A DNA stretch of 59,237 bases from Intestinimonas massiliensis (ex Afouda et al. 2020) (GCF_900626285.1 NZ_LR131147.1:2867898-2927134), one strand, 5' to 3'. Positions 25,286 to 34,488 are shown, counted from the first letter of the stretch. Notes: generated by a model from the letters alone, not told the origin. A program made the numbers and translations.

Positions 25286-26410
25286 ATGGATAAACGCCTG
25301 TTTAAAAGTATTCTGCTCATCATCACCTACGCGGTGTTGCTGGTGATGGTGCTGGTCCGGCTGGATGTGGTCACAGGCACGATCGGCTATGTGCTGGGCC
25401 TGTTCCGGCCCCTCATCATCGGCTTCGCCCTGGCCTTTGTGCTCAACCGGCCCTGCCACTTCTTCTTCCGGCTGTACAGCCGGGGCCTGGGCAGGACCAG
25501 GGCGGCAGGAGCCGCCCGGCCCCTGGCGGTGGTCACCTCCTACCTGGCCCTCATCGTGGTGGTGACGGCGGTGATCTCCTTCGTGGTGCCCAAGCTGGCG
25601 GAGAGCATCCAGACCTTTATTCTCAACCTCAGCGGCTATATCACCAACATCCAGGACTGGCTCAACCGGCTGGCGGAATACCTCCATCTGGATATGAAGA
25701 GCCTGGACCTGTCCAGCCTGAACCAGACCCTGGAGAACCTGTTCAAACAGGCGCTGGGCTTCCTGTCCGACCTGGGGCCCCGGCTGCTGGAGTTCACCAC
25801 CGGCATCGTCTCCCTGGTGGTCACCGGGGTGCTGGCCCTGGTGTTTTCCATCTATATGCTCTCCGGCAAGGAGAAGCTGCTGGGCCAGTGCCGCCGGGTG
25901 CTGCGGGCCTATGTGCCCAAAAAATTCGCCGACCCCATCACCGACGTGATCCACCTGACCAGCGACACCTTCACCCGGTTCGTCACCGGCCAGCTCATCG
26001 AGGCCTGCATCCTGGGGGGCCTGTGCACGGTGGGGATGCTGTTCATCCAGCCGGATTACGCCCCCCTCATCGGGGTGACCATCGGGGCCTCGGCCATCAT
26101 CCCGGTGGCGGGCGCCTATATCGGGGCCATCGTGTCGGCGGTGCTGCTGCTGATGGTGTCCCCCCTGAAGGCCCTGATCTTCCTGGTGTTTCTGGTGATC
26201 CTCCAGCAGATCGAGGGCAACGTGATCTACCCCAAGGTGGTGGGCTCCTCCATCGGCCTGCCCGGCCTCTGGGTGCTGGCCGCCGTCACGGTGGGCGGCG
26301 GGCTGCTGGGGCTGGAGGGGGTCCTGCTCAGCGTGCCGGTAGCCTCGGTGCTGTACACCCTGCTGAAGCGGGACGTGCGCAGGCGTCTGGACAGCCAGGA
26401 AAACGGGTAA
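25286..26410 (+). CDS. AI-2E family transporter
   Basis: The 374-residue protein has the AI-2E (TqsA/PerM) exporter layout: two N-terminal membrane segments, a third near residue 85, an amphipathic central region (about 110-210) and further C-terminal segments containing GVTIGASAIIPVAGAYIGAI and EGNVIYPKVVGSSIGLP. Members export small signals or act as Na+/H+ antiporters; the substrate here is unknown. It has its own promoter and terminator and an AGGAG site before the ATG. Confidence 0.88.
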   Translation: MDKRLFKSILLIITYAVLLVMVLVRLDVVTGTIGYVLGLFRPLIIGFALAFVLNRPCHFFFRLYSRGLGRTRAAGAARPLAVVTSYLALIVVVTAVISFVVPKLAESIQTFILNLSGYITNIQDWLNRLAEYLHLDMKSLDLSSLNQTLENLFKQALGFLSDLGPRLLEFTTGIVSLVVTGVLALVFSIYMLSGKEKLLGQCRRVLRAYVPKKFADPITDVIHLTSDTFTRFVTGQLIEACILGGLCTVGMLFIQPDYAPLIGVTIGASAIIPVAGAYIGAIVSAVLLLMVSPLKALIFLVFLVILQQIEGNVIYPKVVGSSIGLPGLWVLAAVTVGGGLLGLEGVLLSVPVASVLYTLLKRDVRRRLDSQENG

Positions 26411-26447
26411 AAAAAGTGTGCCGCAGTGCGGCACACTTTTTCTTTTT
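26411..26447. terminator. Bidirectional terminator
   Basis: AAAAAGTGTGCCGC pairs with GCGGCACACTTTTT around a 3-base loop, between convergent genes ending at 26410 (+) and 26452 (-). Confidence 0.88.
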
Positions 26448-26451
26448 TCTT

Positions 26452-27330
26452 TTACAGGGTGGTGACCTGATAGCCCAGGGTGCGGCTCTCGCCGGGGGCC
26501 AGGGTGATGCAGAAGGCCTTGTCGGCCAGCTCCGGGCCCTCCCCCGCGATGGCGGAGGCGCCGTGCCAGGGCTCGATGCACAGGTAGGGGGCCTGCTTGT
26601 GGGGCATGGTCCAGAAGGCCAGGATGGGATAGCCGGGGAAGTCCACCTGCACCCCATGTCCGCTCTTCCGGCTCACCAGCCGCACCGACTGGGACTTGAG
26701 GCCGTGGAAGATCAGGGTGTCCAGGTCGTCGAACCAGTGGTACTCCAGGGGCAGGGTGTCGGTGTCCTCCAGGCAGGGCAGGGTGCGGTTCCAGTCCATC
26801 CCCTCCCCGTCGGGCACCAGGGTCTTGCAGGTCTCCTTCTGAGGGAAGCGGATCTCGTAGTCGGTAAAGGCCTCCCCCTCGTCCAGGGGGCAGCGGAAGC
26901 CGGTGTGGGCCCCCACGCAGTAGGGCAGGGGCTCCTTGCCGGTGTTGGTCACGGTGACGCTGGTGGCAAAGCCCCCGTCGGTGAGCTGCTGGCGCACCGT
27001 CAGCTTAAAGTCCCAGGGGTAGAGGGCCAGGGTGGCCTCGTCCTGCTCCAGGGTCAGCTCCGCCCAGTCCTCCCCCTGTCCGGTCACGGTAAACTCCCGC
27101 CGCCGGGCAAAGCCGTGGCGCTCCATGGACACCTCTTTGCCCTTGACGCGGATCTTGCCGTCCTTCAATCCCCCCACGATGGGGAACAGCAGGGGATTGC
27201 GGCCGGGCCAGTAGGCCGGATCGCCGCTCCAGATGTACTCCCGGCCGGTCTCGTCCCGGTAGGACACCAGCTCGGCCCCCAGGGTGGTGATCCGGGCGGT
27301 CCGCCCGCCCCGCTTCAGTTCCAGTTCCAT
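26452..27330 (-). CDS. Aldose 1-epimerase family protein (YihR/LACX-like)
   Basis: Galactose-mutarotase-fold protein of 292 residues that probably interconverts sugar anomers. Core motifs are TTLGAELVSYRDETGREYIWSGDPAYW, RNPLLFPIVGGL, HGFARRREF and, near the end, CIEPWHGASA with the catalytic-type Glu and His residues. The ATG at 27330 follows GGAGG by 9 bases; a much longer upstream extension in frame has no ribosome binding site and crosses the promoter. The substrate is unknown and no sugar operon is adjacent. Confidence 0.88.
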   Translation of the reverse strand: MELELKRGGRTARITTLGAELVSYRDETGREYIWSGDPAYWPGRNPLLFPIVGGLKDGKIRVKGKEVSMERHGFARRREFTVTGQGEDWAELTLEQDEATLALYPWDFKLTVRQQLTDGGFATSVTVTNTGKEPLPYCVGAHTGFRCPLDEGEAFTDYEIRFPQKETCKTLVPDGEGMDWNRTLPCLEDTDTLPLEYHWFDDLDTLIFHGLKSQSVRLVSRKSGHGVQVDFPGYPILAFWTMPHKQAPYLCIEPWHGASAIAGEGPELADKAFCITLAPGESRTLGYQVTTL

Positions 27331-27360
27331 AACTGCACGCCTCCTTCTTTTCTTACCTGC

Positions 27361-27389
27361 ATTATAGCCGTCTCCCGTCTCCATTGCAA
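27361..27389 (-). promoter_or_regulatory. Promoter of the aldose epimerase gene
   Basis: TTGCAA, 17 bases, then TATAAT on the minus strand. Confidence 0.78.
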
Positions 27390-27401
27390 GGGCGGAAGCG
27401 T

Positions 27402-27430
27402 TTGACATCCTTCCCGTTCCGGGATAAAAT
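27402..27430 (+). promoter_or_regulatory. Promoter of the TIGR04255-GNAT operon
   Basis: TTGACA, 17 bases, then TAAAAT, back-to-back with the epimerase promoter. Confidence 0.8.
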
Positions 27431-27463
27431 AGAACCATTCTGAGATAGAAAGGAGCAGCCATT

Positions 27464-28255
27464 ATGCTGTTTGCACCATATGAGCGCCTCCAGTACGCCC
27501 GCTCCCCCCTGGTGGAGGTCATCTGCCAGCTCCGCTTCCCCACCATCCTGTCCATCGGCGCCAACGAGCCCGCCGCCTTCCAGGAGGCGGTCCGCCGGGA
27601 CTTCCCCCGGTACATGGCCCGGCAGGAGCAGCTTCCCCCCAAGGTGGTGAAGAAGGGCAATTCCACCGCCCTGGAGCCCCAGAAGCCTATCACCAACTAC
27701 CACTTCATCTCGGAGGACGGCCGGTGGAAGCTGAACCTGACCCAGAACTTCATCGCCCTGTCCACCCTGAGCTACCAGCGGTGGGAGGACTTCGCCGCCC
27801 GGCTGGACCAGCCTCTGGCCCAGTTCATCCAGATCTATCAGCCCGCCTTCTTTGAGCGCATCGGCCTGCGGTACGTCAACGCCGTCTCCCGCAAGCGGCT
27901 GGGTCTGGAGGACCAGCTGTGGGACGACCTGATCCGGGACCAGTACCTGGGCATCCTGGGCCAGCCCGACGTGGAGGAGACCGAGATCACCAAGTGCTCC
28001 CTGGATGTGGAGACCCCCCTGGTGGGCGGCTACAAGATGAAGGTCCACGCCGGCCCCGGCCTGGTGGGGGGCAACCAGGGCGACAAAGAGGTCAAGTTCA
28101 TCCTGGACGGGGACTTCTCCGCCGCTGGCCAGCTGTCCGCCGATTCGGTGCCCGCCAAGCTGGAGGACATGCACCGCTTCGCCCTGTGCTTCTTCCGGGG
28201 GGCCATCACCGACGAGCTTCATCAGGCCATGGGCCCCACCCCTCTGGCGGAATAA
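27464..28255 (+). CDS. TIGR04255 family protein of unknown function
   Basis: The 263-residue protein starts with YARSPLVEVICQLRFP, the typical opening of TIGR04255 proteins, and later has a family-like RIGLRYVN-type segment (FERIGLRYVNAVSRK). The function of the family is unknown. There is no signal peptide or membrane segment. An AAAGGAG site precedes the ATG. It is separated from the GNAT gene by one base, so they share the promoter at 27402. Confidence 0.75.
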   Translation: MLFAPYERLQYARSPLVEVICQLRFPTILSIGANEPAAFQEAVRRDFPRYMARQEQLPPKVVKKGNSTALEPQKPITNYHFISEDGRWKLNLTQNFIALSTLSYQRWEDFAARLDQPLAQFIQIYQPAFFERIGLRYVNAVSRKRLGLEDQLWDDLIRDQYLGILGQPDVEETEITKCSLDVETPLVGGYKMKVHAGPGLVGGNQGDKEVKFILDGDFSAAGQLSADSVPAKLEDMHRFALCFFRGAITDELHQAMGPTPLAE

Positions 28256-28256
28256 G

Positions 28257-28784
28257 ATGGAGGAGCTTGTGATCCGTCCCGCCCGGCCGGAGGAGCTGGA
28301 TACCATCTGGGCCCTGGTGGTCCGGGCGGTGGCCGACATGAACGCCCGGGGCAATCCCCAGTGGGGGGCGGACTACCCCACCCGGGACTTTTACGCCGGG
28401 GACATCGGCCGGGGGGAGCTGTACGCCGCCCTGGCGGACGGGCAGCTGGCGGGGGTGGCCTGCGTCAACACCAGCGAATCCCCCGAGTACGACCCCCTGC
28501 CCTGGACCACCAGCCGCCCGGCCATGGTCATCCACCGGATGGCGGTGGACCCGGCCTGCCAGCGGAGCGGCGTGGGGTCCGCCTTCTTCCGCTTTGCCGA
28601 GGAGGAGGCCCGGCGGCGGGGCCTGGGGGCCATGCGCATCGACACCTACTCCCTCAACGACCGGATGCAGGCCCTGATCCGCAAGATGGGCTTCACCCAG
28701 GTGGGGACCATCCACCTCCACGGCCGGCCCCTCACCTACCCCTGCTTTGAGAAAAACCTTGCAATCCCAGAGAGAAAAGACTAG
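28257..28784 (+). CDS. GNAT family N-acetyltransferase
   Basis: A 175-residue GCN5-related acetyltransferase with acetyl-CoA site AVDPACQRSGVGSAFFRFAEEEARRRG and the C-terminal DTYSLNDRMQALIRKMGF segment. The acceptor is unknown. It starts one base after the TIGR04255 gene. The promoter of the nicotinamidase gene overlaps its 3' end. Confidence 0.85.
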   Translation: MEELVIRPARPEELDTIWALVVRAVADMNARGNPQWGADYPTRDFYAGDIGRGELYAALADGQLAGVACVNTSESPEYDPLPWTTSRPAMVIHRMAVDPACQRSGVGSAFFRFAEEEARRRGLGAMRIDTYSLNDRMQALIRKMGFTQVGTIHLHGRPLTYPCFEKNLAIPERKD

Positions 28785-28787
28785 AAT
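28759..28787 (+). promoter_or_regulatory. Promoter of the nicotinamidase-NAPRT operon
   Basis: TTGCAA, 17 bases, then TAGAAT, embedded in the end of the GNAT gene. Confidence 0.65.
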
Positions 28788-28823
28788 AGACAGGTGTCTT
28801 GACAGAAAGGGCGGTACCTGCCG

Positions 28824-29360
28824 ATGAAGAAGCTGCTGCTGGTGGTGGACTACCAGAAGGATTTTGTGGACGGAGCTCTGGGCTTTCCCGGCGCGGAGGC
28901 GCTGGACGGGCCCATCGCGGCAAAGATCGAGGCCTATCACGCCGCCGGGGACGACGTGGCCTTCACCCTGGACACCCACCAGGAAAACTACCTGGACACC
29001 CAGGAGGGGAAGAAGCTGCCGGTGCCCCACTGCGTCATGAACACGGAGGGCTGGCAGCTCTACGGGAAAACCGGACAGGCCATGGACAAAAGCCGGGACA
29101 TGGTGGTGTGCAAGCCCACCTTCCCCTCCCTGTGGCTGGGGGGCTGGCTGAAGGAGCGGGGCTATGACCGGGTCGAGCTGGTGGGGCTGGTGTCCTATAT
29201 GTGCGTGCTGTCCAACGCCATCGTGGCCAAGGCCGCTCTGCCGGAGGCGGAGCTGGTGGTGGACGCATCCTGTACCGCCGGACCCGACCCCAGACTGCAC
29301 GCAAACGCCCTGGAGCTGATGGAGACGCTCCAGATCACCGTTGTCAACCGGGAGGTTTGA
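28824..29360 (+). CDS. pncA: Nicotinamidase / isochorismatase-family cysteine hydrolase
   Basis: The 178-residue protein has the isochorismatase-fold catalytic triad: Asp in LLVVDYQKDFVDGAL, Lys in VVCKPTFPSL and Cys in GLVSYMCVLSNAI. The metal-binding DTHQENYLDTQEGKKLPVPHC segment is typical of nicotinamidases. It would hydrolyse nicotinamide to nicotinate. The next gene, 5 bases downstream, is nicotinate phosphoribosyltransferase, the following step of NAD salvage, which supports this substrate. Confidence 0.88.
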   Translation: MKKLLLVVDYQKDFVDGALGFPGAEALDGPIAAKIEAYHAAGDDVAFTLDTHQENYLDTQEGKKLPVPHCVMNTEGWQLYGKTGQAMDKSRDMVVCKPTFPSLWLGGWLKERGYDRVELVGLVSYMCVLSNAIVAKAALPEAELVVDASCTAGPDPRLHANALELMETLQITVVNREV

Positions 29361-29365
29361 ACACC

Positions 29366-30814
29366 ATGAAGGAACACATGAATTACACCCTGCTCTGCGA
29401 TTTCTATGAGCTGACCATGGGCAACGGCTACTTCCAGACCGAGGGGTACGCCGACCAGATCTGCTACTTTGACATCTTCTTCCGCAACGTCCCCGACGGG
29501 GGCGGCTTTGCCATCGCCGCCGGCCTGGAGCAGGTCATTGACTATATCGAGCACCTGGAGTTCACCCAGGAGGATATCGACTACCTCCGGGGGAAGGGCT
29601 GCTTCTGCGAGGGCTTTCTGGAGTACCTGAAGGGCTTCAGGTTCACCGGCGACATGTGGGCGGTGCCCGAGGGCACGCCCATCTTCCCCCGGGAGCCCAT
29701 CCTCACCGTCCGGGCCCCCGCCATTGAGGCCCAGTTTATCGAGACCTTCCTGCTGCTCACTTTGAACCACCAGTCCCTCATCGCCACCAAGACCAACCGC
29801 ATCGTGCGGGCGGCGGACGGCCGGCCGGTGAGCGAGTTCGGCTCCCGCCGGGCCCAGGGCCCCGACGCGGCTCTGCTGGGCGCCCGGGCCTCCTATATCG
29901 CCGGGTGCGCCGGCACCGCCTGCACCCTGGCCGATGAGATCTACGGCTCACCCGCCGGCGGCACCATGGCCCACTCCTGGGTGCAGATGTTCCCCGACGA
30001 GTATACCGCCTTCAAGACCTACTGCCAGCTCTATCCCCACTCCGCCACCCTGCTGGTGGACACCTACAACGTGCTCAAGTCCGGCGTGCCCAACGCCATC
30101 CGGGCCTTCAAGGAGGTGCTGCTCCCCCAGGGCATCACCAACTGCGCCATCCGGCTGGATTCCGGCGATCTGACCTACCTGTCCCGGAAGGCCCGGAAGA
30201 TGCTGGACGCGGCGGGCCTCACCGAGTGCAAGATCGTGGCCTCCAACTCCCTGGACGAGTATATCATCCGGGACCTGCTGCTCCAGGGGGCCAAGATCGA
30301 TTCCTTCGGCGTGGGCGAGCGGCTCATCACCTCCAAGAGCGAGCCGGTGTTCGGCGGGGTGTACAAACTGGCGGCGGTGGAGGACAAGGAGGGGAACATC
30401 ATCCCCAAGATCAAGATCAGCGCCAACGCCGACAAGATCACCAACCCCCATTTCAAGAAGGTGTACCGGCTGTTCGACAACGAGACGGGCAAGGCCTTCG
30501 CCGATCTCATCACCCTCCACGATGAGACGGTGGACGACACCCGGCCCCTGGAGCTCTTCGACCCGGACGCCACCTGGAAGCGGAGCGTGTTCACCAACTT
30601 CACCGCCCGTGAGCTGCTGGTGCCCATCTTCCAGGGCGGCAAGCGGGTGTACCAGTCGCCCCCCATCGCCGAAATGCGGGCCTGGTGCGCCGGGCAGATC
30701 GACCTTTTGTGGGACGAGGTCAAGCGGTTCGAGAACCCCCACAACTACTACGTGGACCTGTCCCAGCGCCTGTGGGACATCAAGCAGGACCTGCTCCGCC
30801 GGGAGGGCAAATAA
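29366..30814 (+). CDS. pncB: Nicotinate phosphoribosyltransferase
   Basis: NAPRT makes nicotinate mononucleotide from nicotinate and PRPP with ATP, feeding NAD synthesis. Motifs include LLCDFYELTMGNGYF, SEFGSRRAQGPDAALLGARASYIAG, GTMAHSWVQMFPDEYTAF, RLDSGDLTYLSRKARKML and SFGVGERLITS. At 482 residues it matches the Firmicute-type enzyme. The ATG at 29366 follows GGAGG; longer in-frame extensions overlap the nicotinamidase gene. It ends at a perfect palindromic terminator. Confidence 0.95.
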   Translation: MKEHMNYTLLCDFYELTMGNGYFQTEGYADQICYFDIFFRNVPDGGGFAIAAGLEQVIDYIEHLEFTQEDIDYLRGKGCFCEGFLEYLKGFRFTGDMWAVPEGTPIFPREPILTVRAPAIEAQFIETFLLLTLNHQSLIATKTNRIVRAADGRPVSEFGSRRAQGPDAALLGARASYIAGCAGTACTLADEIYGSPAGGTMAHSWVQMFPDEYTAFKTYCQLYPHSATLLVDTYNVLKSGVPNAIRAFKEVLLPQGITNCAIRLDSGDLTYLSRKARKMLDAAGLTECKIVASNSLDEYIIRDLLLQGAKIDSFGVGERLITSKSEPVFGGVYKLAAVEDKEGNIIPKIKISANADKITNPHFKKVYRLFDNETGKAFADLITLHDETVDDTRPLELFDPDATWKRSVFTNFTARELLVPIFQGGKRVYQSPPIAEMRAWCAGQIDLLWDEVKRFENPHNYYVDLSQRLWDIKQDLLRREGK

Positions 30815-30826
30815 GCACAGAGTAAA

Positions 30827-30858
30827 AGAGGCCCCCATGATGCATCATGGGGGCCTCT
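30827..30858. terminator. Perfect 32-bp palindrome, terminator between convergent genes
   Basis: AGAGGCCCCCATGATG and its exact complement are adjacent. The T-run is modest on both sides, so it could also stabilise the two 3' ends. Confidence 0.75.
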
Positions 30859-30872
30859 TCTGTCTGTTGGGA

Positions 30873-33110
30873 TCAGGCGGCGGCGGGCACCTTCTGGGCG
30901 GCCAGGAAGCCGTCAAAGTTCATCAGCAGCTGGGCGAACTCGGCCCGGCTCAGCTGGCTGGCGGGCATCAGCTGGTGGTTCTGGTTGCCGGTCATCAGTC
31001 CGGCGTAGTAGCAGAAGGTCATGCCCTCCAGGTCCTCAGCGGGGATCTGGTCGTAGTCGGGCACCTTGTCCTTCATGGAACCGTCGTCGGCGGGGGCCTT
31101 CACGCCCTTCCAGACGGAGTAGTCGGCGAAGATGGAGGCCACCTGGGCCCGGGTGGCGGCGCTGTCGCCGGCGAACGCGGTCCCGGCGTCATACAGGCCC
31201 TGAGCGGCGGCCCAGTTGATGCAGTCGGCGTACCACTGGCCCTCGGTACCGGCAACGGTGACCTTCTCCACGGCGGGCTTGCCCTCCATGTTGTAGAGCA
31301 TCTGGTACACGCTGGCCACGGTGACGTTGGCAGCGGGGCTGAAGCTGGAGCCGTTGGTGGTGCTCATCAGGCCCTCGCTGGTGACGTAGCGGACGGCCTC
31401 GGCATACCAGGCGGTGAAGTCGGTGTCGGCATACAGCACCTTGATGCGGCCGGCCCCTCTGGGATTGGCGTACTGCTCGCCTACGACGCCGCCCAGCTCG
31501 TCCTTGATGTAGTTGATCAGGACCTCGTTGTCCACCATGACCTCGTCCTTCAGGATCTTGACGTTGGCCGCGCCGAACATGGCATAGCCGTCGCCGCCGT
31601 CCTTCAGCATATAGTTGTGGGAGGCCAGGGTGTAGGTGGCCTTGGGGTCAATGGCGGTGTAGGCGCCGGTCTCGCTGTCCAGGATCTGCACGTCCTTGAC
31701 CCGGCGGTCGCCGGCCACCTTCACGAAGTTGCCGGCATCATCCAGCTCCACGGTGGAGGGGATGGAGGTGTCGATGGTGTACTTCAGGCCGGAGACCTGG
31801 AGGAAGCCGCCGCTCTCAGACACGCCGGCCTGCATGGAGCCCAGCTCCAGGGCGTCCAGGATCTGCTGGCCGCTGACCTCCACCAGGCAGGCCAGGTTGC
31901 CGAAGGGGTGCACGGCAATGATGTCGCCGTAGGTGATGTCGCCGGCGGCGATGTTGTCACGGACGCCGCCGCCGTTGACGAAGGCCACGTCGGCCTCCAG
32001 CAGGGTGCGGTAGGCGTCGGCGCACAGGTCGCCCAGGTTGGTCTCGGCGGAGCGGACGGCCCGCTGGCCGGTGACGGGGTCATTGATGGTCAGGTCCACG
32101 GCGGAGGTGGCTACCACCTCGTCGGCCTTGGCCTTGTACTCGTTCTGGATCCCCTCGATAAAGGTCTTGGCGTCGGTGTAGGCCTGAGAGGTGGTGTCCA
32201 CATCGGCCAGAGCCACCAGCTCGGTGGTCATGGTGCCGTCGGGGGCAATGACCAGCTTGCCCACGGACTCGGCCTTGGTGCCGGTCTGGCTCAGCAGCAC
32301 GTCCTTGCCGTCGGCGTTCTTCACGGTCTTGGAGGACTCCACAGTGTGGGAGTGGCCGTCCAGCATCACGTCGATGCCGGTGGTGTTGGCGATGACCTCA
32401 GTGGACATCCAGGGGGAGCTCTGGGCGTCCTCACCCAGGTGAGCCATGGCCACCACGTAATCGGCGCCGGCCTTGCGGGCGGCATCCACGGTGGCCTGCA
32501 CCTGCTTGTACAGGTCCTTGCCGTTGTTGCCCTGGCAGAAGCCGTAGATGTACTCGCCCTTCTCATTCTGGAAGTAGGCGGGGGCGGACTTGGTCAGGGT
32601 CTCGGGGGTAGAGATGCCCACATAGGCCACGTCCACATCCCCGTAGGTGATCATCTTGTAGGCGTCCAGCACGGGGTTGCCCTGGGCATCCACGAAGTTG
32701 CAGCTCAGATAGGTGTACTGGGCCTGGTTCTTGACGATGTCCAGGAAGGTATCCATCTTGAAGTCAAACTCGTGGTTGCCGGGAATGGCCAGGTCGTAGC
32801 CCACCTGGTTCATGATGTCCACGATCCAGCTGCCGTTGGACATGGAGCCCAGCACGCCGCCCTGAATGGCGTCGCCGTTGTCCACCAGGGTCACGTTGTC
32901 GGCGCCGTAGGTCTGCTCCATCTGGGCCTTGTAGCCGGCAATGGAGGCGTAGGACATGCCGTCGTCGCTGGTGCAGTGGATATCGTTGGTGTACAGCACC
33001 ACGATGCCCTCATCGGTCTCCTCCGCCGCGGAGGCGGGCAGCGCCAGCGCGCACAGCATGGCTGCCGCCAGCACCAGGGACAGGAGCCTGCCTGTCTTCT
33101 TTTTCATCAT
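30873..33110 (-). CDS. Secreted 5'-nucleotidase/metallophosphatase with SLH domains
   Basis: UshA/NT5E-type enzyme of 745 residues. A Sec signal peptide ends near ALPASAAEE. The metallophosphatase domain has metal motifs VLYTNDIHC, VDNGDAIQGG, AIPGNHEFDF and MLDGHSHT. The 5'-nucleotidase C-terminal domain follows (RSAETNLGDLCADAYR, FVNGGGVRDNIAAGDITYGD). The last ~180 residues hold about three S-layer-homology repeats that tether it to the cell wall. It would release phosphate from extracellular nucleotides. The ATG at 33110 has a GGAAAGGCGG site; an ATG at 33131 has none. TTACA-type repeats upstream could be a Pho box. Confidence 0.92.
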   Translation of the reverse strand: MMKKKTGRLLSLVLAAAMLCALALPASAAEETDEGIVVLYTNDIHCTSDDGMSYASIAGYKAQMEQTYGADNVTLVDNGDAIQGGVLGSMSNGSWIVDIMNQVGYDLAIPGNHEFDFKMDTFLDIVKNQAQYTYLSCNFVDAQGNPVLDAYKMITYGDVDVAYVGISTPETLTKSAPAYFQNEKGEYIYGFCQGNNGKDLYKQVQATVDAARKAGADYVVAMAHLGEDAQSSPWMSTEVIANTTGIDVMLDGHSHTVESSKTVKNADGKDVLLSQTGTKAESVGKLVIAPDGTMTTELVALADVDTTSQAYTDAKTFIEGIQNEYKAKADEVVATSAVDLTINDPVTGQRAVRSAETNLGDLCADAYRTLLEADVAFVNGGGVRDNIAAGDITYGDIIAVHPFGNLACLVEVSGQQILDALELGSMQAGVSESGGFLQVSGLKYTIDTSIPSTVELDDAGNFVKVAGDRRVKDVQILDSETGAYTAIDPKATYTLASHNYMLKDGGDGYAMFGAANVKILKDEVMVDNEVLINYIKDELGGVVGEQYANPRGAGRIKVLYADTDFTAWYAEAVRYVTSEGLMSTTNGSSFSPAANVTVASVYQMLYNMEGKPAVEKVTVAGTEGQWYADCINWAAAQGLYDAGTAFAGDSAATRAQVASIFADYSVWKGVKAPADDGSMKDKVPDYDQIPAEDLEGMTFCYYAGLMTGNQNHQLMPASQLSRAEFAQLLMNFDGFLAAQKVPAAA

Positions 33111-33154
33111 ACGTACCGCCTTTCCTTTCATCTTTTTGGGAATCCAATGGGCGC

Positions 33155-33206
33155 AAGTTTATGGTAACAAAATGTAACCAAAATTACAAGCTCATTTGAC
33201 AAAAAT
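33155..33206 (-). promoter_or_regulatory. Possible promoter/Pho-box region of the 5'-nucleotidase gene
   Basis: The minus strand contains TTGTAA, 17 bases, TACCAT and two GTTAC repeats 10 bases apart (GGTTACATTTTGTTACC). This resembles PhoP-type direct repeats and would fit a phosphate-scavenging gene, but the match is loose. Confidence 0.35.
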
Positions 33207-33244
33207 ACTGTGAAATTTTACGTTATTTTTGTCGCTAACTTACA

Positions 33245-33277
33245 GAAAGAGCCGGGACATACCGTCCCGGCTCTTTC
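33245..33277 (-). terminator. Hairpin after prfB
   Basis: A 14-bp perfect stem (GAAAGAGCCGGGAC with its complement) 14 bases after the prfB stop; the T-run is weak. Confidence 0.7.
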
Positions 33278-33290
33278 CCGTTTCCATATT

Positions 33291-34412
33291 TTATTTTTCT
33301 GCCCAGTTTCCGGTAGCCTCCGCCTTCAGGTAGGCGTTGATGAAGCCGTCCAGGTCGCCGTCCATGACGGCGTTGACGTTGCTGGTCTCGTAGCCGGTGC
33401 GGTTGTCCTTCACCAGCTGGTAGGGCATGAATACGTAGGAGCGGATCTGGCTGCCCCACTCGATCTTCAGCTGGACGCCCTTGATATCGGAGATCTTCTC
33501 GGCGTGCTGCTGCATCTTCAGCTCCACCAGCTTGGCCCGCAGCATCCGCAGGCAGGTGTCCTTGTTCTGGAACTGGCTGCGCTCGGTCTGGCAGGACACC
33601 ACGATGCCGGTGGCGTGGTGGATCAGGCGGACGGCGGAGGAGGTCTTGTTGATGTGCTGGCCGCCGGCGCCGGAGGAGCGGAACACCTGCATCTCGTAGT
33701 CCTCGGGCCGGATCTCCACGTCGGCGTCCTCGGGCAGGTCAGGCATGACCTCCACAGCGGCAAAGGAGGTCTGCCGCCGGGCGTTGGCGTCAAAGGGGGA
33801 CACCCGCACCAGCCGGTGCACGCCGTGCTCACTGCGCAGGTGGCCGTAGGCGTTCTCCCCCTCGATGAGGATGGTGGCGCTCTTCAGGCCCGCCTCATCC
33901 CCGTCCAGATAGTCCAGGGTCTTGCAGGTGAAGCCGTGGCGCTCCGCCCAGCGGGTGTACATGCGGAAGAGCATCTGGGCCCAGTCCTGGGCCTCGGTGC
34001 CGCCGGCGCCGGCGTGGAAGGTGAGGATGGCGTTGGAGCTGTCGTACTCCCCGGTGAACAGGGTGGACAGCTTGGCCTCCTCAATGCCGGACTCCAGCTT
34101 GGCGAAGCCCTCCTCCACCTCTGGCACCAGGCTCTCGTCCTCCATCTCGTTGCCCAGCTCGCACAGGGTCATCAGATCCTCCCACTGGGTCTTGCGCTTC
34201 TCCTGGCCGTCGATCTTGTCCCGCAGGTTCTTCACCCGCTGCTGGATCTTCTGGGCCTTCTCCAGGTTGTCCCAGAAGCCGTCGGAGGCGCTCTCCGACT
34301 CCAGCATCTCGGCCTCCTGTTTGGCGGCATCCAGACCCAGGGCCTGGTCCAGATCGTCCAGCTCCGGCCGCAGGTTGTTGAGCTTCACCTTATATTCGTC
34401 GAACTGCAACAT
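33291..34412 (-). CDS. prfB: Peptide chain release factor 2 (no programmed frameshift)
   Basis: RF2 reads UGA and UAA stop codons and triggers peptide release. The SPF anticodon-like tripeptide is in RVSPFDANARRQTSF and the GGQ catalytic loop in SSGAGGQHINKTSSAVRL. The frame is open from start to end at 373 residues. The programmed +1 frameshift (CTTTGAC near codon 25), by which many bacteria autoregulate RF2, is absent. The ATG at 34412 (MLQFDEYKVKLNNL) is preferred; a GTG four codons earlier is possible and neither has a strong ribosome binding site. Confidence 0.95.
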   Translation of the reverse strand: MLQFDEYKVKLNNLRPELDDLDQALGLDAAKQEAEMLESESASDGFWDNLEKAQKIQQRVKNLRDKIDGQEKRKTQWEDLMTLCELGNEMEDESLVPEVEEGFAKLESGIEEAKLSTLFTGEYDSSNAILTFHAGAGGTEAQDWAQMLFRMYTRWAERHGFTCKTLDYLDGDEAGLKSATILIEGENAYGHLRSEHGVHRLVRVSPFDANARRQTSFAAVEVMPDLPEDADVEIRPEDYEMQVFRSSGAGGQHINKTSSAVRLIHHATGIVVSCQTERSQFQNKDTCLRMLRAKLVELKMQQHAEKISDIKGVQLKIEWGSQIRSYVFMPYQLVKDNRTGYETSNVNAVMDGDLDGFINAYLKAEATGNWAEK

Positions 34413-34488
34413 GTATTTCCACACTCATTTCCATAAAATAGCCCTATTATTATATCCAACGGCGGCGATAATGTAAAGTGTGGGCATC

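Noticed and set aside
30522..33167. 881-codon plus-strand frame spanning the 5'-nucleotidase
   Set aside because: It begins inside pncB in another frame, crosses a terminator and is Gly/Val/His-rich shadow sequence.
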